Assembly (NCBI RefSeq): GCF_014199985.1
Contig: NZ_JACHOS010000001.1
Location: 124,001 to 188,000, forward strand
Origin: Methylorubrum rhodesianum
Lineage (GTDB): Bacteria > Pseudomonadota > Alphaproteobacteria > Rhizobiales > Beijerinckiaceae
DNA length: 64,000 bases
Direction of reading: 5' to 3'
A model generated the notes under the pieces. It searched no databases. It was not told the DNA's origin and saw nothing but the letters and a program-made list of their open reading frames with translations. Position 1 is the first letter of the stretch. The number at the start of each line of letters is the position of its first letter. Shown one piece after another: positions 25,044 through 33,742 of the stretch. Both the position numbers and the translations under genes were made by a program.

Positions 25044-25859
25044 ATGGACAGCACCCTCATCAAAGGCTTGACGGTTCTCGAGCACCTCGCCGGCAGCGAG
25101 GCGCCGCGCGGCGTCAGCGACTTGGCCCGCTCCCTGGACCTCACGAAGAGCAACGTGCACCGCACGCTGCAGACGCTGGTTGCCGCCGGCTACGCGCGCG
25201 CCACACCGGCCGGCACCTACGAGTGCACGCTGAAGCTCTTCGAGCTGGCGAGCTCCGTCCTGGCCCGCATCGATGTGCGGCAGGTCGCGGAGCCTTTCAT
25301 GCGGGCGCTGGCCGAGCGGACGCAGGAGACCATCCACCTCTCGCTCCTCGACAAGGCGGACGTCATCTACCTGCACAAGATCGAGAGCCCGCACCCAGTG
25401 CGGGCCTATTCCTCGATCGGCGGCCGCGCGCCGGCCTACTGTGTGGCCTCCGGCAAGGCGCTGCTCGCCTACCAAGAAGAGGCCCTGGCGCACTTGCCGG
25501 AGGTGCTTCAGGTCCACACCTCCCGCACGATCCCGAGCTTGGACCTCCTCCGCCGCGAACTCGAACAGGTCCGGATCCAGGGGTTTGCGATCAATCGAGG
25601 AGAGTGGCGTGAGGGTGTCTGCGGGCTCGCCGCCATCGTCCACGATGCGATGGGACGTCCCGGCGCCGCGATCGGCATCTCTGGCCCTGCCGACCGCCTG
25701 AACCCGGCGGCCCTGCGCCGCTACAGCGATGTCGTCGTCGACGTGGCCCGCAGCCTGTCCCGGACGCTTGGCTACAATCCCATCACCCTCTCGTCACACC
25801 ACGCGCCGCGAGCCGCTCAGGGTCCCGCGTCCTTGGGCGCGACCGCCGAATTCGCCTGA
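25044..25859 (+). CDS. IclR-family transcriptional regulator
   Basis: The 271-residue protein has an N-terminal winged helix (MDSTLIKGLTVLEHLAGSEA, GVSDLARSLDLTKSNVHRTL, QTLVAAGYARA) and a C-terminal IclR effector domain (YSSIGGRAPAYCVASGKALL, GFAINRGEWREGVCGLAAIV). Such regulators bind small organic acids. Position between a divergent transporter and a downstream CoA-metabolism operon makes it their likely controller. The ATG at 25044 was chosen from family alignment; a TTG ten codons upstream is in frame but would overlap the putative operator. Confidence 0.88.
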   Translation: MDSTLIKGLTVLEHLAGSEAPRGVSDLARSLDLTKSNVHRTLQTLVAAGYARATPAGTYECTLKLFELASSVLARIDVRQVAEPFMRALAERTQETIHLSLLDKADVIYLHKIESPHPVRAYSSIGGRAPAYCVASGKALLAYQEEALAHLPEVLQVHTSRTIPSLDLLRRELEQVRIQGFAINRGEWREGVCGLAAIVHDAMGRPGAAIGISGPADRLNPAALRRYSDVVVDVARSLSRTLGYNPITLSSHHAPRAAQGPASLGATAEFA

Positions 25860-25869
25860 TCGAAGGAGT

Positions 25870-27039
25870 ATGGCTTTGCACCCGCTTTCCGGTATCCGGG
25901 TCATCGAGTTCTGCAGCGTCGCTGCCGGTCCGTTCTGCGCCATGCTCCTCGCCGACATGGGCGCGGACGTCATCAAGGTTGAACACCCGGACGGTGGCGA
26001 CACCATGCGGGCCTGGCCTCCGATCAGCGAGGGCTACAGCGAGAACTTCGCCTCGCTGAACCGCAACAAGCGTTCGGTCACGCTCGATCTCAAGGATCCG
26101 GCCGACAACGCGCGGGCGCGGGACCTCATCCGCTCCGCCGACATCGTGCTGGAGAACAACCGCCCAGGCGTCATGCAGCGTCTCGGCCTCGACTATGCGG
26201 CCGTCAGCGCCGACCGGCCCGCCCTCGTCTACTGCTCGATCTCGGCTTACGGGCAGGAAGGGCCGCGCTCGAAGGAAGCCGGTTTCGACCTGACCCTGCA
26301 GGCGATGGGCGGCGTGATGAGCGTGACCGGCGAGCCCGGCGCGCCGCCGGTTAAATGCGGCGTGCCGATCTCGGATTTCGGCACCGGGCTCTACGCGGCC
26401 TACGCCATCGCGGCAGCATTGTTGCAGGCACGCGCCACCGGCCGGGGCGTGCATATCGACGCCTCGATGTTCGGCGCCTCGCTGGCGATGGGTGCGCTTC
26501 AGACCAGCGAGTATTTCGGCAGCGGTCGCGATCCTCGCCGCCTCGGCTCCGCGCACCCGCGCAACGCCCCCTACCAAGCCTTTCGTGCCAAGGACGGCTA
26601 CTTTGCGATGGCGGCGGGCAACAACGCGCTTTATCGCTCGGCTTGCGATGCGATCGAGCGCCCGGACCTGTCCGACGACCCGCGCTTTGCCTCGACGGTC
26701 CTGCGAGCGCAGCACCAGGGCGAGCTTCTCGAGATCCTGGAGACGCTCTTCGCGGACTTCACCTGTGAGGAGCTTCTCGCGCGCTTCCGCGCAGCCGGCG
26801 TGCCCTGCTCGCCGATCAACAGCTACTCCGAGGCCCTCGCCGACCCGCAGGTCGCGCATATGGGCTGGGTGCAGCCGGTGAGACTGCCGTCCGGTGTGGA
26901 GACGCGCACTTTCGTCTCCCCCCTGCGGTTCTCCGGAGAAGGATTTCCGATCTACCGGGACCCGCCGGCTCTCGGCGAGCACAACGAGGAGGTGTTCGGA
27001 CCCGACCAGCCGGTGGCCGCCCTGGCCCGGACGGCTTGA
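25870..27039 (+). CDS. CaiB/BaiF-type (class III) CoA-transferase
   Basis: The 389-residue protein belongs to the family III CoA-transferases, which move CoA between an acyl-CoA and a free carboxylic acid. Family motifs: LSGIRVIEFCSVAAGPFCAM, LADMGADVIKVEHPDGGDTM, FASLNRNKRSVTLDLK, ENNRPGVMQRLGLDY and PPVKCGVPISDFGTGLYAAY. The last contains the active-site Asp of the family (SDFGTG). The ATG follows AAGGAG and lies 11 bp after the iclR stop, so the two are co-transcribed. The acid used cannot be told from sequence. Confidence 0.88.
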   Translation: MALHPLSGIRVIEFCSVAAGPFCAMLLADMGADVIKVEHPDGGDTMRAWPPISEGYSENFASLNRNKRSVTLDLKDPADNARARDLIRSADIVLENNRPGVMQRLGLDYAAVSADRPALVYCSISAYGQEGPRSKEAGFDLTLQAMGGVMSVTGEPGAPPVKCGVPISDFGTGLYAAYAIAAALLQARATGRGVHIDASMFGASLAMGALQTSEYFGSGRDPRRLGSAHPRNAPYQAFRAKDGYFAMAAGNNALYRSACDAIERPDLSDDPRFASTVLRAQHQGELLEILETLFADFTCEELLARFRAAGVPCSPINSYSEALADPQVAHMGWVQPVRLPSGVETRTFVSPLRFSGEGFPIYRDPPALGEHNEEVFGPDQPVAALARTA

Positions 27040-27051
27040 GGAGGATCCGCG

Positions 27052-27795
27052 ATGAGCGAGCTTTTCGTCGAGCGCGACGGCCCGGCCCTGATCCTCACGC
27101 TGAACCGGCCGGACAAGATGAACGCGCTTTCGGCCACTTTGGTCGAGGCCCTGCTCGAACAGGTCGCCGAGGCCGGCCGCGCCGGCATCCGCCTGCTCGT
27201 GCTCAAGGGCAACGGCCGCAACTTCAGCGCCGGGTTCGATTTCGGCGGCTACGAGGACCAGTCCGAGGGTGATCTAGTTCTGCGCTTCGTCCTCGTCGAA
27301 CAATTGCTGCAGGCCGTCCGTCACGCACCCTTCGAGACGATGGCGCTGGCGCAGGGGCGCAACTTCGGCGCCGGCGTCGATCTGATTTGCTCCTGCGGGC
27401 GCCGCATCGGTGATCCGGACGCCACCTTCCGGATGCCAGGCCTCGCTTTCGGCCTCGTCCTCGGCACCCGCCGCTACGCCGAGCGCGTCGGCGAAGCCCG
27501 CGCCCGCGCGGTCCTCGGCGACGGCCTCGTCTTCGACGCCGACGAGGCGCTGCAGGACGGCTTCCTGACGGGCCGCGTCCCGATCCCGGAATGGCCGGAG
27601 GCCGTCGCGAACGCCGTCGAGGCGGCGTGCCGGCTCTCGCCCGAAGCGGCCTCGGCCCTCTACGGCGCGACCACGGCCGACACGCGGGCGCAGGATCTCG
27701 CCGACCTCGTCACCTCCGCCGCCCGACCGGGGCTCAAGGCGCGCATCGGCGCCTTCCGCGCCCAAACATCGTCGCATCGGGAGAAACGCCCTTGA
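27052..27795 (+). CDS. Enoyl-CoA hydratase/isomerase family protein
   Basis: This 247-residue crotonase-fold protein has LILTLNRPDKMNALSATLVE at the N-terminus, the oxyanion-hole segment LKGNGRNFSAGFDFGGY, and the second one ALAQGRNFGAGVDLICSCGR. Where a classical hydratase has Glu residues near these loops, the second loop here reads GAGVDLICSCGRRIGDPDAT; the usual first glutamate is not obvious. Substrate and exact reaction (hydration, isomerisation or other) therefore remain open. It follows the CaiB-type gene by 12 bp, and its TGA overlaps the TTG start of the next gene. Confidence 0.82.
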   Translation: MSELFVERDGPALILTLNRPDKMNALSATLVEALLEQVAEAGRAGIRLLVLKGNGRNFSAGFDFGGYEDQSEGDLVLRFVLVEQLLQAVRHAPFETMALAQGRNFGAGVDLICSCGRRIGDPDATFRMPGLAFGLVLGTRRYAERVGEARARAVLGDGLVFDADEALQDGFLTGRVPIPEWPEAVANAVEAACRLSPEAASALYGATTADTRAQDLADLVTSAARPGLKARIGAFRAQTSSHREKRP

Positions 27796-28619
27796 GTCTC
27801 GGCACGCCGAAGATCGTCCCCCTCAAAGACCTCGCCGCCCGCGTGACCGACGGCAGCTCGCTCGCCCTCGGCGGCAGCTTCCTGCACCGCGGCCCCTTCG
27901 CCCTCGTGCGCGAGCTGATCCGCCAGGGGCGCAGGGACCTGGAGGTCATCAAGCAATCCCCCGGTTACGACATCGACATCCTTTGCCGCGCCGGGGCGCT
28001 CGGCCGGGCGCGCGCCGGCATCGTGGCGATGGAGGGCAATTTCGGCCTCGCACCGTGGTATCGGCGCGCGGTCGAGACCGGCCAGATCCGCCTGGAGGAG
28101 CATGCCTGCGCCAGCCTCACCGCGGGCCTGCGCGCGGCGGCCTTCGGCGTGCCCTTCATGCCCTGCGGCGGGATACACGGCTCCGATCTGCCCGCCCTGA
28201 ACGGCTGGAAGACGGTCGAGGATCCCTACGGGAGCGGCGAGACGGTCTACGTCATCCCGCGGATCACCCCGGACTTCGCCGTCATCCACGCCAACGAGGT
28301 CAGCGAGGAGGGAGACGTGCGCGTCTACGGAACCTCGCACTGGGACCGCATCATGAGCCGGTCGGCCAAGCGCGTCCTCGTCGTCGCCGAGCGCGTCGCG
28401 TCGAGCGCGTCGTTCCGTGAACAGCCGGAGCTGACCCTCGTGCCCCATTTCCTCGTCGAGGCCATCAGCATCGTTCCCGACGGGGCCTGGCCCGGCTCAT
28501 GCTGGCCGCACTACGCTGTCGATTACCCGGCGGTCGAGGCCTACATGGACGAGGCCCCCGGCGTGCTCCAGGCCCATCTCGACGCGGCACCCGAGGCGCG
28601 GGAGGCGGCCCATGTCTGA
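27792..28619 (+). CDS. CoA-transferase-like alpha subunit (GctA/IpdA family)
   Basis: The 275-residue protein starts at a TTG that overlaps the preceding stop as TTGA. It has the class I CoA-transferase alpha-subunit pattern: LAARVTDGSSLALGGSFLHR near the N-terminus, RDLEVIKQSPGYDIDILCRA, GLRAAAFGVPFMPCGGIHGS and DFAVIHANEVSEEGDVRVYG. It resembles glutaconate CoA-transferase subunit A and the related IpdA ring-opening hydrolase subunit. It overlaps the beta-subunit gene by 8 bp, as expected for a heterodimer. Whether it transfers CoA or hydrolyses a C-C bond is discussed for the beta subunit. Confidence 0.82.
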   Translation: MSLGTPKIVPLKDLAARVTDGSSLALGGSFLHRGPFALVRELIRQGRRDLEVIKQSPGYDIDILCRAGALGRARAGIVAMEGNFGLAPWYRRAVETGQIRLEEHACASLTAGLRAAAFGVPFMPCGGIHGSDLPALNGWKTVEDPYGSGETVYVIPRITPDFAVIHANEVSEEGDVRVYGTSHWDRIMSRSAKRVLVVAERVASSASFREQPELTLVPHFLVEAISIVPDGAWPGSCWPHYAVDYPAVEAYMDEAPGVLQAHLDAAPEAREAAHV

Positions 28620-29343
28620 GTGGTCCCCCTTCTCCTACGTCGTGACGAACCTCGCCCGCTTCGTGCGGCCGAACGAGATCACCTTCAGCGGCGTCAACTC
28701 GGCCTTGCCGATGCTGGCCTGCCTGCTGGCCAAGCGCGCATACCCGTTCGCTTTCACCTATATCAACGTGGCGGGCGGCGTCGATCCGAGCCCGTCTATG
28801 GTTCCGATCTCCTCCTCCGACCCGGTGCTCGCGGAGGGCTCCCGCTCGATCTTCGCCAACGAGGACTTCTACGACCTCTGCACTCGCGGCCAGATGGACC
28901 TCTGCTTCCTCGGCGCGGCCCAGGTCGACGCGCTCGGACGCACGAATGTCTCCTGCATCGGCGATTGGCACGCCCCGAAGGTGCGCCTGCCGGGCGGCGG
29001 TGGCGGCGCGGTGATGCTGCCGACCGCCCGCCGGGCGGTGACGTGGCGAACCGAGCACTCGCGCCGGACCTTGGTCGAAACGCTGGATTTCGTCACCGCT
29101 TCCGGCGGCATGCACGGCGTGGTGACGCCGATCGCCGTCTTCACGAAACGCGACGGGCGCCTTGTCCTGGCCTCCTGGCATCCAGAGGCAAGCCTCGACG
29201 AGGTGCAGGATCGGACCGGTTTCCGCTTCGAGACCGACGGCGCGGAGCCGACGCAGCCGCCGACCCCGGCCGAAGCGGAGGCACTCGCCGCCCTCGACCC
29301 CGACGCCCGCTTCGAACGCGACGCAGCGATCCGCCTGCGCTGA
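28612..29343 (+). CDS. CoA-transferase-like beta subunit (GctB/IpdB family)
   Basis: The 243-residue partner has MVPISSSDPVLAEGS, MDLCFLGAAQVDALGRTNVS and WHAPKVRLPGGGGG, all conserved in GctB-like proteins. Class I transferases form a glutamyl-CoA intermediate on a Glu in an ESG-type motif at about residue 50. Here that region reads FTYINVAGGVDP, with Asn where the Glu is expected. Loss of the Glu is a feature of IpdAB, a hydrolase that opens a ring in steroid degradation. So this pair may be a hydrolase rather than a transferase. This is an alignment by eye. Confidence 0.8.
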   Translation: MSEWSPFSYVVTNLARFVRPNEITFSGVNSALPMLACLLAKRAYPFAFTYINVAGGVDPSPSMVPISSSDPVLAEGSRSIFANEDFYDLCTRGQMDLCFLGAAQVDALGRTNVSCIGDWHAPKVRLPGGGGGAVMLPTARRAVTWRTEHSRRTLVETLDFVTASGGMHGVVTPIAVFTKRDGRLVLASWHPEASLDEVQDRTGFRFETDGAEPTQPPTPAEAEALAALDPDARFERDAAIRLR

Positions 29344-29372
29344 CACAAGTATGTAATGGGAGGAGCGAGGGC

Positions 29373-30848
29373 ATGACGCAATCGATCAGCGCGCGCCTGC
29401 GAGAGGCAATCGCGCAGCATGCACAGGCTGGCCGGACGGCCATCGCCGGACCTGCCCCCGTCACCTATGCCGAACTGGGTCGGCTGATCGATGGCTACGC
29501 TGCGGGCATTCGCGATTGGGGCATCGAGCGCGGAGCCAAGGTCGGCCTCATCGCACCGAAGAGCGTCGCCGCGATCGCAGCCTATTTCGGCGCGATGCAG
29601 GCGGGAGCCTGCGTCTGCTTCATCGAGCCCGGACTCGCGCCCGAGGCCGTCGCCGAGCAGGCGAAGACCGTCGGAATGGGCTACCTCGTCGTCGATGAAA
29701 GTCTGATCGACCGCTTTGCGGATCGATCGCCTCGCACCCCTTCTGTGCGGGGATTGAACAACTTAAACACCGACGACGCCTTCATCGATGACGGCTTGGG
29801 CATCGACGACAGCGCGATGCTCCTATTCACCTCGGGCAGCACGGGCCGGCCGAAGGGCGTCGTCCTGCGTCACGGCAGCCTGATCTGCAATGCGGACGGT
29901 GTGCTGTGCCACACCGGCACGAACCCGCGGGACCGCCTCCTCCACGTCATGCCGCTCTACCACACGAACGGCGTCAACAATCAGCTGATCGTCCCCTTTC
30001 TGGCCGGCGCCAGCCTGATCCTCCACGACCGCTTCAAGCCGGAGACCGTCATCGAATCGCTGCGGAACGACGGGCCGACCTACATGACCGGCGTACCGAC
30101 GATCTACGCGCGGATGCTCCCGCATCTCAAACCCGGCGAACGGTTTCCGACGCTCCGCTTCCTCCGCTGCGGCTCAGCACCGATCACGCCGACGCTTCAC
30201 CAGCAGATCGAGGCGGCTTTCGGCGTACCGCTGCTCGTCTCCTACGGCCTGTCGGAGGCGACCTGCACCTCGACGATGAATCCGCCCGAGCATCGCAAGA
30301 TCGGCACGATCGGCACGGTGCTGTCCGGCCAGACCGTCCGCTTGTTCGATCCTGTCACCAACGTTGAGGCGGCGCAGGGAAGCGAAGGCGAGATCCGGAT
30401 CTCGGGGCCCGCTCTCATGGCCGGATATCTTGGAAGCACGGAGCAGCCGATCGTCGACGGCTGGCTGCGGACGGGCGACCTCGGGCGGTTCGACGCGGAC
30501 GGCTTCCTGTCGATCACCGGTCGCATCAAAGACGTGATCATCCGCGGCGGCGAGAACATCTCGCCCGCCCTGATCGAGCGTCACCTGACGACCCATCCGG
30601 CCGTCCGCGATTGCTGCGTGGTGGGTGCCCCGGACGCCGATCTCGGCGAGGTTCCGGTCGCCTTCGTCGTTCTGAAGGAGGGGGAACGACTCGACGAGCC
30701 TGCTCTCAAGGCCTTTGTGAAGGGCTCTCTCGCGCGCATCTACGTCCCTGCCGAGATCCGGCGCATCGATGTGTTGCCAACGAACAGCGTCGGTAAGACC
30801 GACCGAAAGGCGCTGCGGAACGTCTTGGCGATCGAACCCCAACACTGA
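29373..30848 (+). CDS. AMP-forming acyl-CoA ligase (ANL superfamily)
   Basis: The 491-residue adenylate-forming enzyme activates a carboxylic acid with ATP and CoA. Motifs: LLFTSGSTGRPKGVVLRHGS (phosphate loop), YGLSEATCTSTMNPP (adenine pocket), GWLRTGDLGRFDADGFLSIT (TGD), GRIKDVIIRGGENISP (hinge) and NSVGKTDRKAL (catalytic lysine). It is somewhat shorter than many family members, and the overall layout resembles CaiC/FadD3-type ligases. It starts at an ATG after GGGAGG, 29 bp behind the beta subunit, and closes the operon. The substrate is unknown. Confidence 0.88.
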   Translation: MTQSISARLREAIAQHAQAGRTAIAGPAPVTYAELGRLIDGYAAGIRDWGIERGAKVGLIAPKSVAAIAAYFGAMQAGACVCFIEPGLAPEAVAEQAKTVGMGYLVVDESLIDRFADRSPRTPSVRGLNNLNTDDAFIDDGLGIDDSAMLLFTSGSTGRPKGVVLRHGSLICNADGVLCHTGTNPRDRLLHVMPLYHTNGVNNQLIVPFLAGASLILHDRFKPETVIESLRNDGPTYMTGVPTIYARMLPHLKPGERFPTLRFLRCGSAPITPTLHQQIEAAFGVPLLVSYGLSEATCTSTMNPPEHRKIGTIGTVLSGQTVRLFDPVTNVEAAQGSEGEIRISGPALMAGYLGSTEQPIVDGWLRTGDLGRFDADGFLSITGRIKDVIIRGGENISPALIERHLTTHPAVRDCCVVGAPDADLGEVPVAFVVLKEGERLDEPALKAFVKGSLARIYVPAEIRRIDVLPTNSVGKTDRKALRNVLAIEPQH

Positions 30849-31221
30849 GCCCAAGTCATTTTGACAATCGTCTCGGCACGTGTGTGACCGGAGTGGTGCC
30901 CGGATGTTCGTTTCGAGTTTTAACCCCACTCCTTTTCGAGTCTTGCATACACTTGCCGGGATCCTTCTTCGCCCTGACGATAGCGGTTCGAGTACGCATC
31001 CGAGTGCATGCGGCGTGCTGTGAATGGCCCTGCATAGCTGCGACTGAACGCAACATCATGCCACCCGAAAATGTCTGCTCCGTTGCGTCGGCAGTTCAGC
31101 AGCAACCAAGCTATGCTCGACCGAAATTGGCCATGGAAATGCATTCAACCTACTTTGACCTGACCGGCTGGCTTTGGACCGAGTTGATTGAGAGGATCAG
31201 CCAGGACCGAAGGATCTGGAT
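30849..31221. other. Intergenic region, no gene recognised
   Basis: The 373 bp between the acyl-CoA ligase and an IS3 relic contain no convincing reading frame and are less GC-rich than the operon. No terminator with a good T tract was found. Confidence 0.4.
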
Positions 31222-31490
31222 ATGAAGCGAGGTCAGGACACGGGTGCGGGGCAGGTGGGGCAGAAGCTACGCCAGATCGAGGGATAGACAACACAGGGCA
31301 GGAGTTTGGCGAGATAGCATGCAGGGAGGCGGAGATTCCTGAGCAGAATTACGAAGGACGAGTGCCTACGCCAAGAGATCTTCTGCTCGCTCGAGGAGGC
31401 ACAGATCATGGTCGGGATCTGACAGAACACCTACAACCGCGTTCGAATGCGTCCGTGCTTAGGCTGCTGATAACCCGCGCCTATTAAATA
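31222..31490 (+). pseudogene. IS3-family transposase relic, internally deleted
   Basis: The first part reads MKRGQDTGAGQVGQKLRQIE, like the start of an IS3 OrfA, then breaks at a TAG. In a shifted frame REAEIPEQNY, an OrfA segment, can still be seen. The last part reads ITKDECLRQEIFCSLEEAQI, MVGI, stop, QNTYNRVRMRPCLGC, which is the C-terminal end of IS3 OrfB (normally ...NTYRPHSSLGYRPPAP). The whole middle of the transposase is gone. Several stops make it dead. Confidence 0.75.
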
Positions 31491-31634
31491 ACTAGATTTG
31501 GTATTGTGGCTAGCCATGACCGCTGCCATGCAGTAGCCCCTCGATTGGCTCGGACCAAAATACCGATCAGGTTTCCGCCAGCGGCTGGAGTGACTATGAA
31601 CCCAACTCGATTGGATGCTGCTCCATCAAGGCGG

Positions 31635-32270
31635 CTAGCCTTTTAGGCGTGTACCCTCGGTGACAATCATCTCAAGTGCAATATCGTGCGGCTGGGGGTA
31701 GATTGTCTCAAGAAGGCCAAGCTCGAACCCGACCCCGATGGTTCGCGGCCGCTCAGGCATTGCAGCAATCGTCCGGTCATAGAAGCCGCCACCGTAGCCG
31801 AGCCGATAACCTTTCCGGTCAAACCCGACCAACGGGACGATCAGGAGATCGGGAAAGACACCCTCTCCCGACGCAGGCATCGGGATCTTCCAGGTGCCCT
31901 GGACCATCAGGCTTCCGGGGGTCCATTCGCGAAAGACAAGCGGCTGCCCACGCTCCACAATAACCGGCAACGCCAAGCGCGTGCCTCTCTCGCGTAGGGC
32001 TCCAACAACTCCTCGGGGGTCAAACTCGCCTCGGAAAGGCCAGTAGAACCCTACCAAGCCGCCGACATATGGTTCGACAGCGTCCCGTAATGCCTGACCG
32101 ATCCTGCTGCTCTTCGCCGTGCGCTCTTCGGCGCTGAGCGCGATACGCTGTGCAATCAACGTGTCGCGTACTGATTTGCGCCAATCACGGATTGTTGGCC
32201 AATCAGCGTCCGTTGTCGGTGTACTTGTGACGGGTTCGAGGTCGCCTGACGTACCGGTCGCTTCACTCAT
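31635..32270 (-). CDS. 5-formyltetrahydrofolate cyclo-ligase
   Basis: This 211-residue enzyme converts 5-formyl-tetrahydrofolate to 5,10-methenyl-tetrahydrofolate using ATP. Conserved blocks: WRKSVRDTLIAQRIALSAEE, VGFYWPFRGEFDPRGVV, PDLLIVPLVGFDRKGYRLGY and GGGFYDRTIA, the phosphate-binding and catalytic loop. The N-terminus carries about 25 extra polar residues. It stands alone, away from the usual alphaproteobacterial location beside zapA and 6S RNA, and within DNA flanked by IS relics. It may therefore be an acquired or second copy. Confidence 0.85.
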   Translation of the reverse strand: MSEATGTSGDLEPVTSTPTTDADWPTIRDWRKSVRDTLIAQRIALSAEERTAKSSRIGQALRDAVEPYVGGLVGFYWPFRGEFDPRGVVGALRERGTRLALPVIVERGQPLVFREWTPGSLMVQGTWKIPMPASGEGVFPDLLIVPLVGFDRKGYRLGYGGGFYDRTIAAMPERPRTIGVGFELGLLETIYPQPHDIALEMIVTEGTRLKG

Positions 32271-32348
32271 GGCCGCACCCTACAGTCCAAGCTGGATGAT
32301 CATAGCGCCTGCCACCATCGGCGTTTGCCCGTCGTGCCCGCATCTCGG

Positions 32349-32675
32349 CTATTGTCCCCCGAAGGCTCGCAGTGGCCGTCCAGCTTCCGAGCGATGCACC
32401 ATCGAGGCACTGCCTGTCGCATCATCGATAGCGGCCAACCGAGGTCCCACAGCCGCATGTAATGACATCTCACTACGGTCCAGAACGAGGTTCACGCACT
32501 CGCACCATTCGGCCTCCGCGACGTGGCAGCCTTCCAGTTCGCTCAGGGCCTCAGCGATGACGGCCTGAACCTCATCCAGGATCTTACGGGTTAGAGGAGG
32601 GCGCGTCTTTGCCGCGTAAGCGTTGGCGATCACCCGGGCCCATTCGTCGGGTGTCCGGCTCGAATGTGTGCTCAT
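32349..32675 (-). CDS. Hypothetical protein
   Basis: I do not recognise this 108-residue protein. From the ATG at 32675 it begins MSTHSSRTPDEWARVIANAY and continues with helix-rich sequence such as ILDEVQAVIAEALSELEGCH. It contains no membrane segment. Codon use looks coding-like over residues 1-75; the last 30 residues are less convincing. It is 78 bp upstream of the folate cyclo-ligase and on the same strand, so the two may be co-transcribed. Confidence 0.45.
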   Translation of the reverse strand: MSTHSSRTPDEWARVIANAYAAKTRPPLTRKILDEVQAVIAEALSELEGCHVAEAEWCECVNLVLDRSEMSLHAAVGPRLAAIDDATGSASMVHRSEAGRPLRAFGGQ

Positions 32676-33019
32676 GCGCCGCCACCTCGCTTGACAGAAA
32701 CAAGATGCACGAACTTGTCGACTTACCACTCATGATCAAAAGTATGAGTGGCAGGTGCGAGACGCCAACGATCCGGAATCTTATAGCAGAACGCCACCAT
32801 TCTTGCGAGATTTCAGCTTGCTGATTTCCCGGCATGCCGGTCAAGCTGGACAAGCGCCAACAAATGACATCTGGCCCCCTCAAATCTGGCCGTCAGATTG
32901 CACTTCTAAGGTGATTTGCGCCCCGTTTGTGATCCAGATCCATCCCAGGGTGGGTGGCCGCACCTTGCGGTGCGAGCGCAGGAAGGCCGAGAGACTGATG
33001 GCCCACTTCAGGCTATGAT
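32676..33019. other. Intergenic region, no gene recognised
   Basis: The 344 bp between the hypothetical gene and an IS1182 relic show no protein-like frame on either strand. Confidence 0.4.
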
Positions 33020-33738
33020 TTAGAGTGCGCTTTGAGCGCCGACCGGCACGCCAAGTGTCTGATCTAAACGCAGAAGGCGGGTTCCTTTCGGATGCTGATC
33101 ACACTCGCGCCCGTAGGGCGGTGAGGAGCGGTCCGGTTCGAGGATCGCCAGCACCCTCTTCAGATGGTAGGCAACGACTTGCAGGCCCATTTCAGTCGCC
33201 AGGTTTTTCAGCCGACGCATCCGGAATTGGATCGCTCCCATCCAACCTTGAATGTCCCAAACACGGTTCGACCGTCTGCCGGCGCGTACGCATGGCGTAA
33301 GGGTTCGCGTCGAGCCGACGCTGCACGGCTTCCAAGACCGCCTCGTACTCGCACCGCGTCACCCGCCGCTCCTTGGTTGGCCTGGAGCGCGCTTTGAGTG
33401 CGCAGCCGTGGCAGGTTGTCGTGCAATGGCGGCGTAACGTCAGCCGATCCGCATCCGCAGGGTATTCAGACGTTCCGCAATGCGCACCTTGCGCACCCGG
33501 GTGACCGCGTCCTCCTGGCGGTCGGCGGTGTCCAGGGCGGCGAGATGGCGCGCGATGCTGGCCTCGACCTGCTTGATGCGGTGCCGGATCGCTGCCGGGG
33601 TGAAGTTGCGATCGCGCGTGTTCACCGTTTCGAAGCGGCTGCCGTCGAGAGCCACGTCACCACCGGCCGGGAGGCCGAGTTGTCGGCACAGCACCCCGAA
33701 CTGATGACAGGCGGCCTGGATCGCAGGACCGTTGTCAC
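33020..33738 (-). pseudogene. IS1182-family transposase relic
   Basis: Reading leftward from 33738, the frame begins GPAIQAACHQFGVLCRQLGL, then GGDVALDGSRFETVNTRDRN and IARHLAALDTADRQE, which belong to the middle of an IS1182 transposase. After a stop and a large deletion the C-terminal end appears in other frames (RRLKNLATEMGLQVVAYHLK, RVLAIL). The relic begins a few bases from the stop of the oxidase subunit-IV gene, so it inserted right at the end of that operon. It is not functional. Confidence 0.75.
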
Positions 33739-33742
33739 GCCG

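Noticed and set aside
30884..31225. Plus-strand frame after the acyl-CoA ligase
   Set aside because: Cys-rich, unlike any family, no ribosome-binding site, composition like intergenic DNA.
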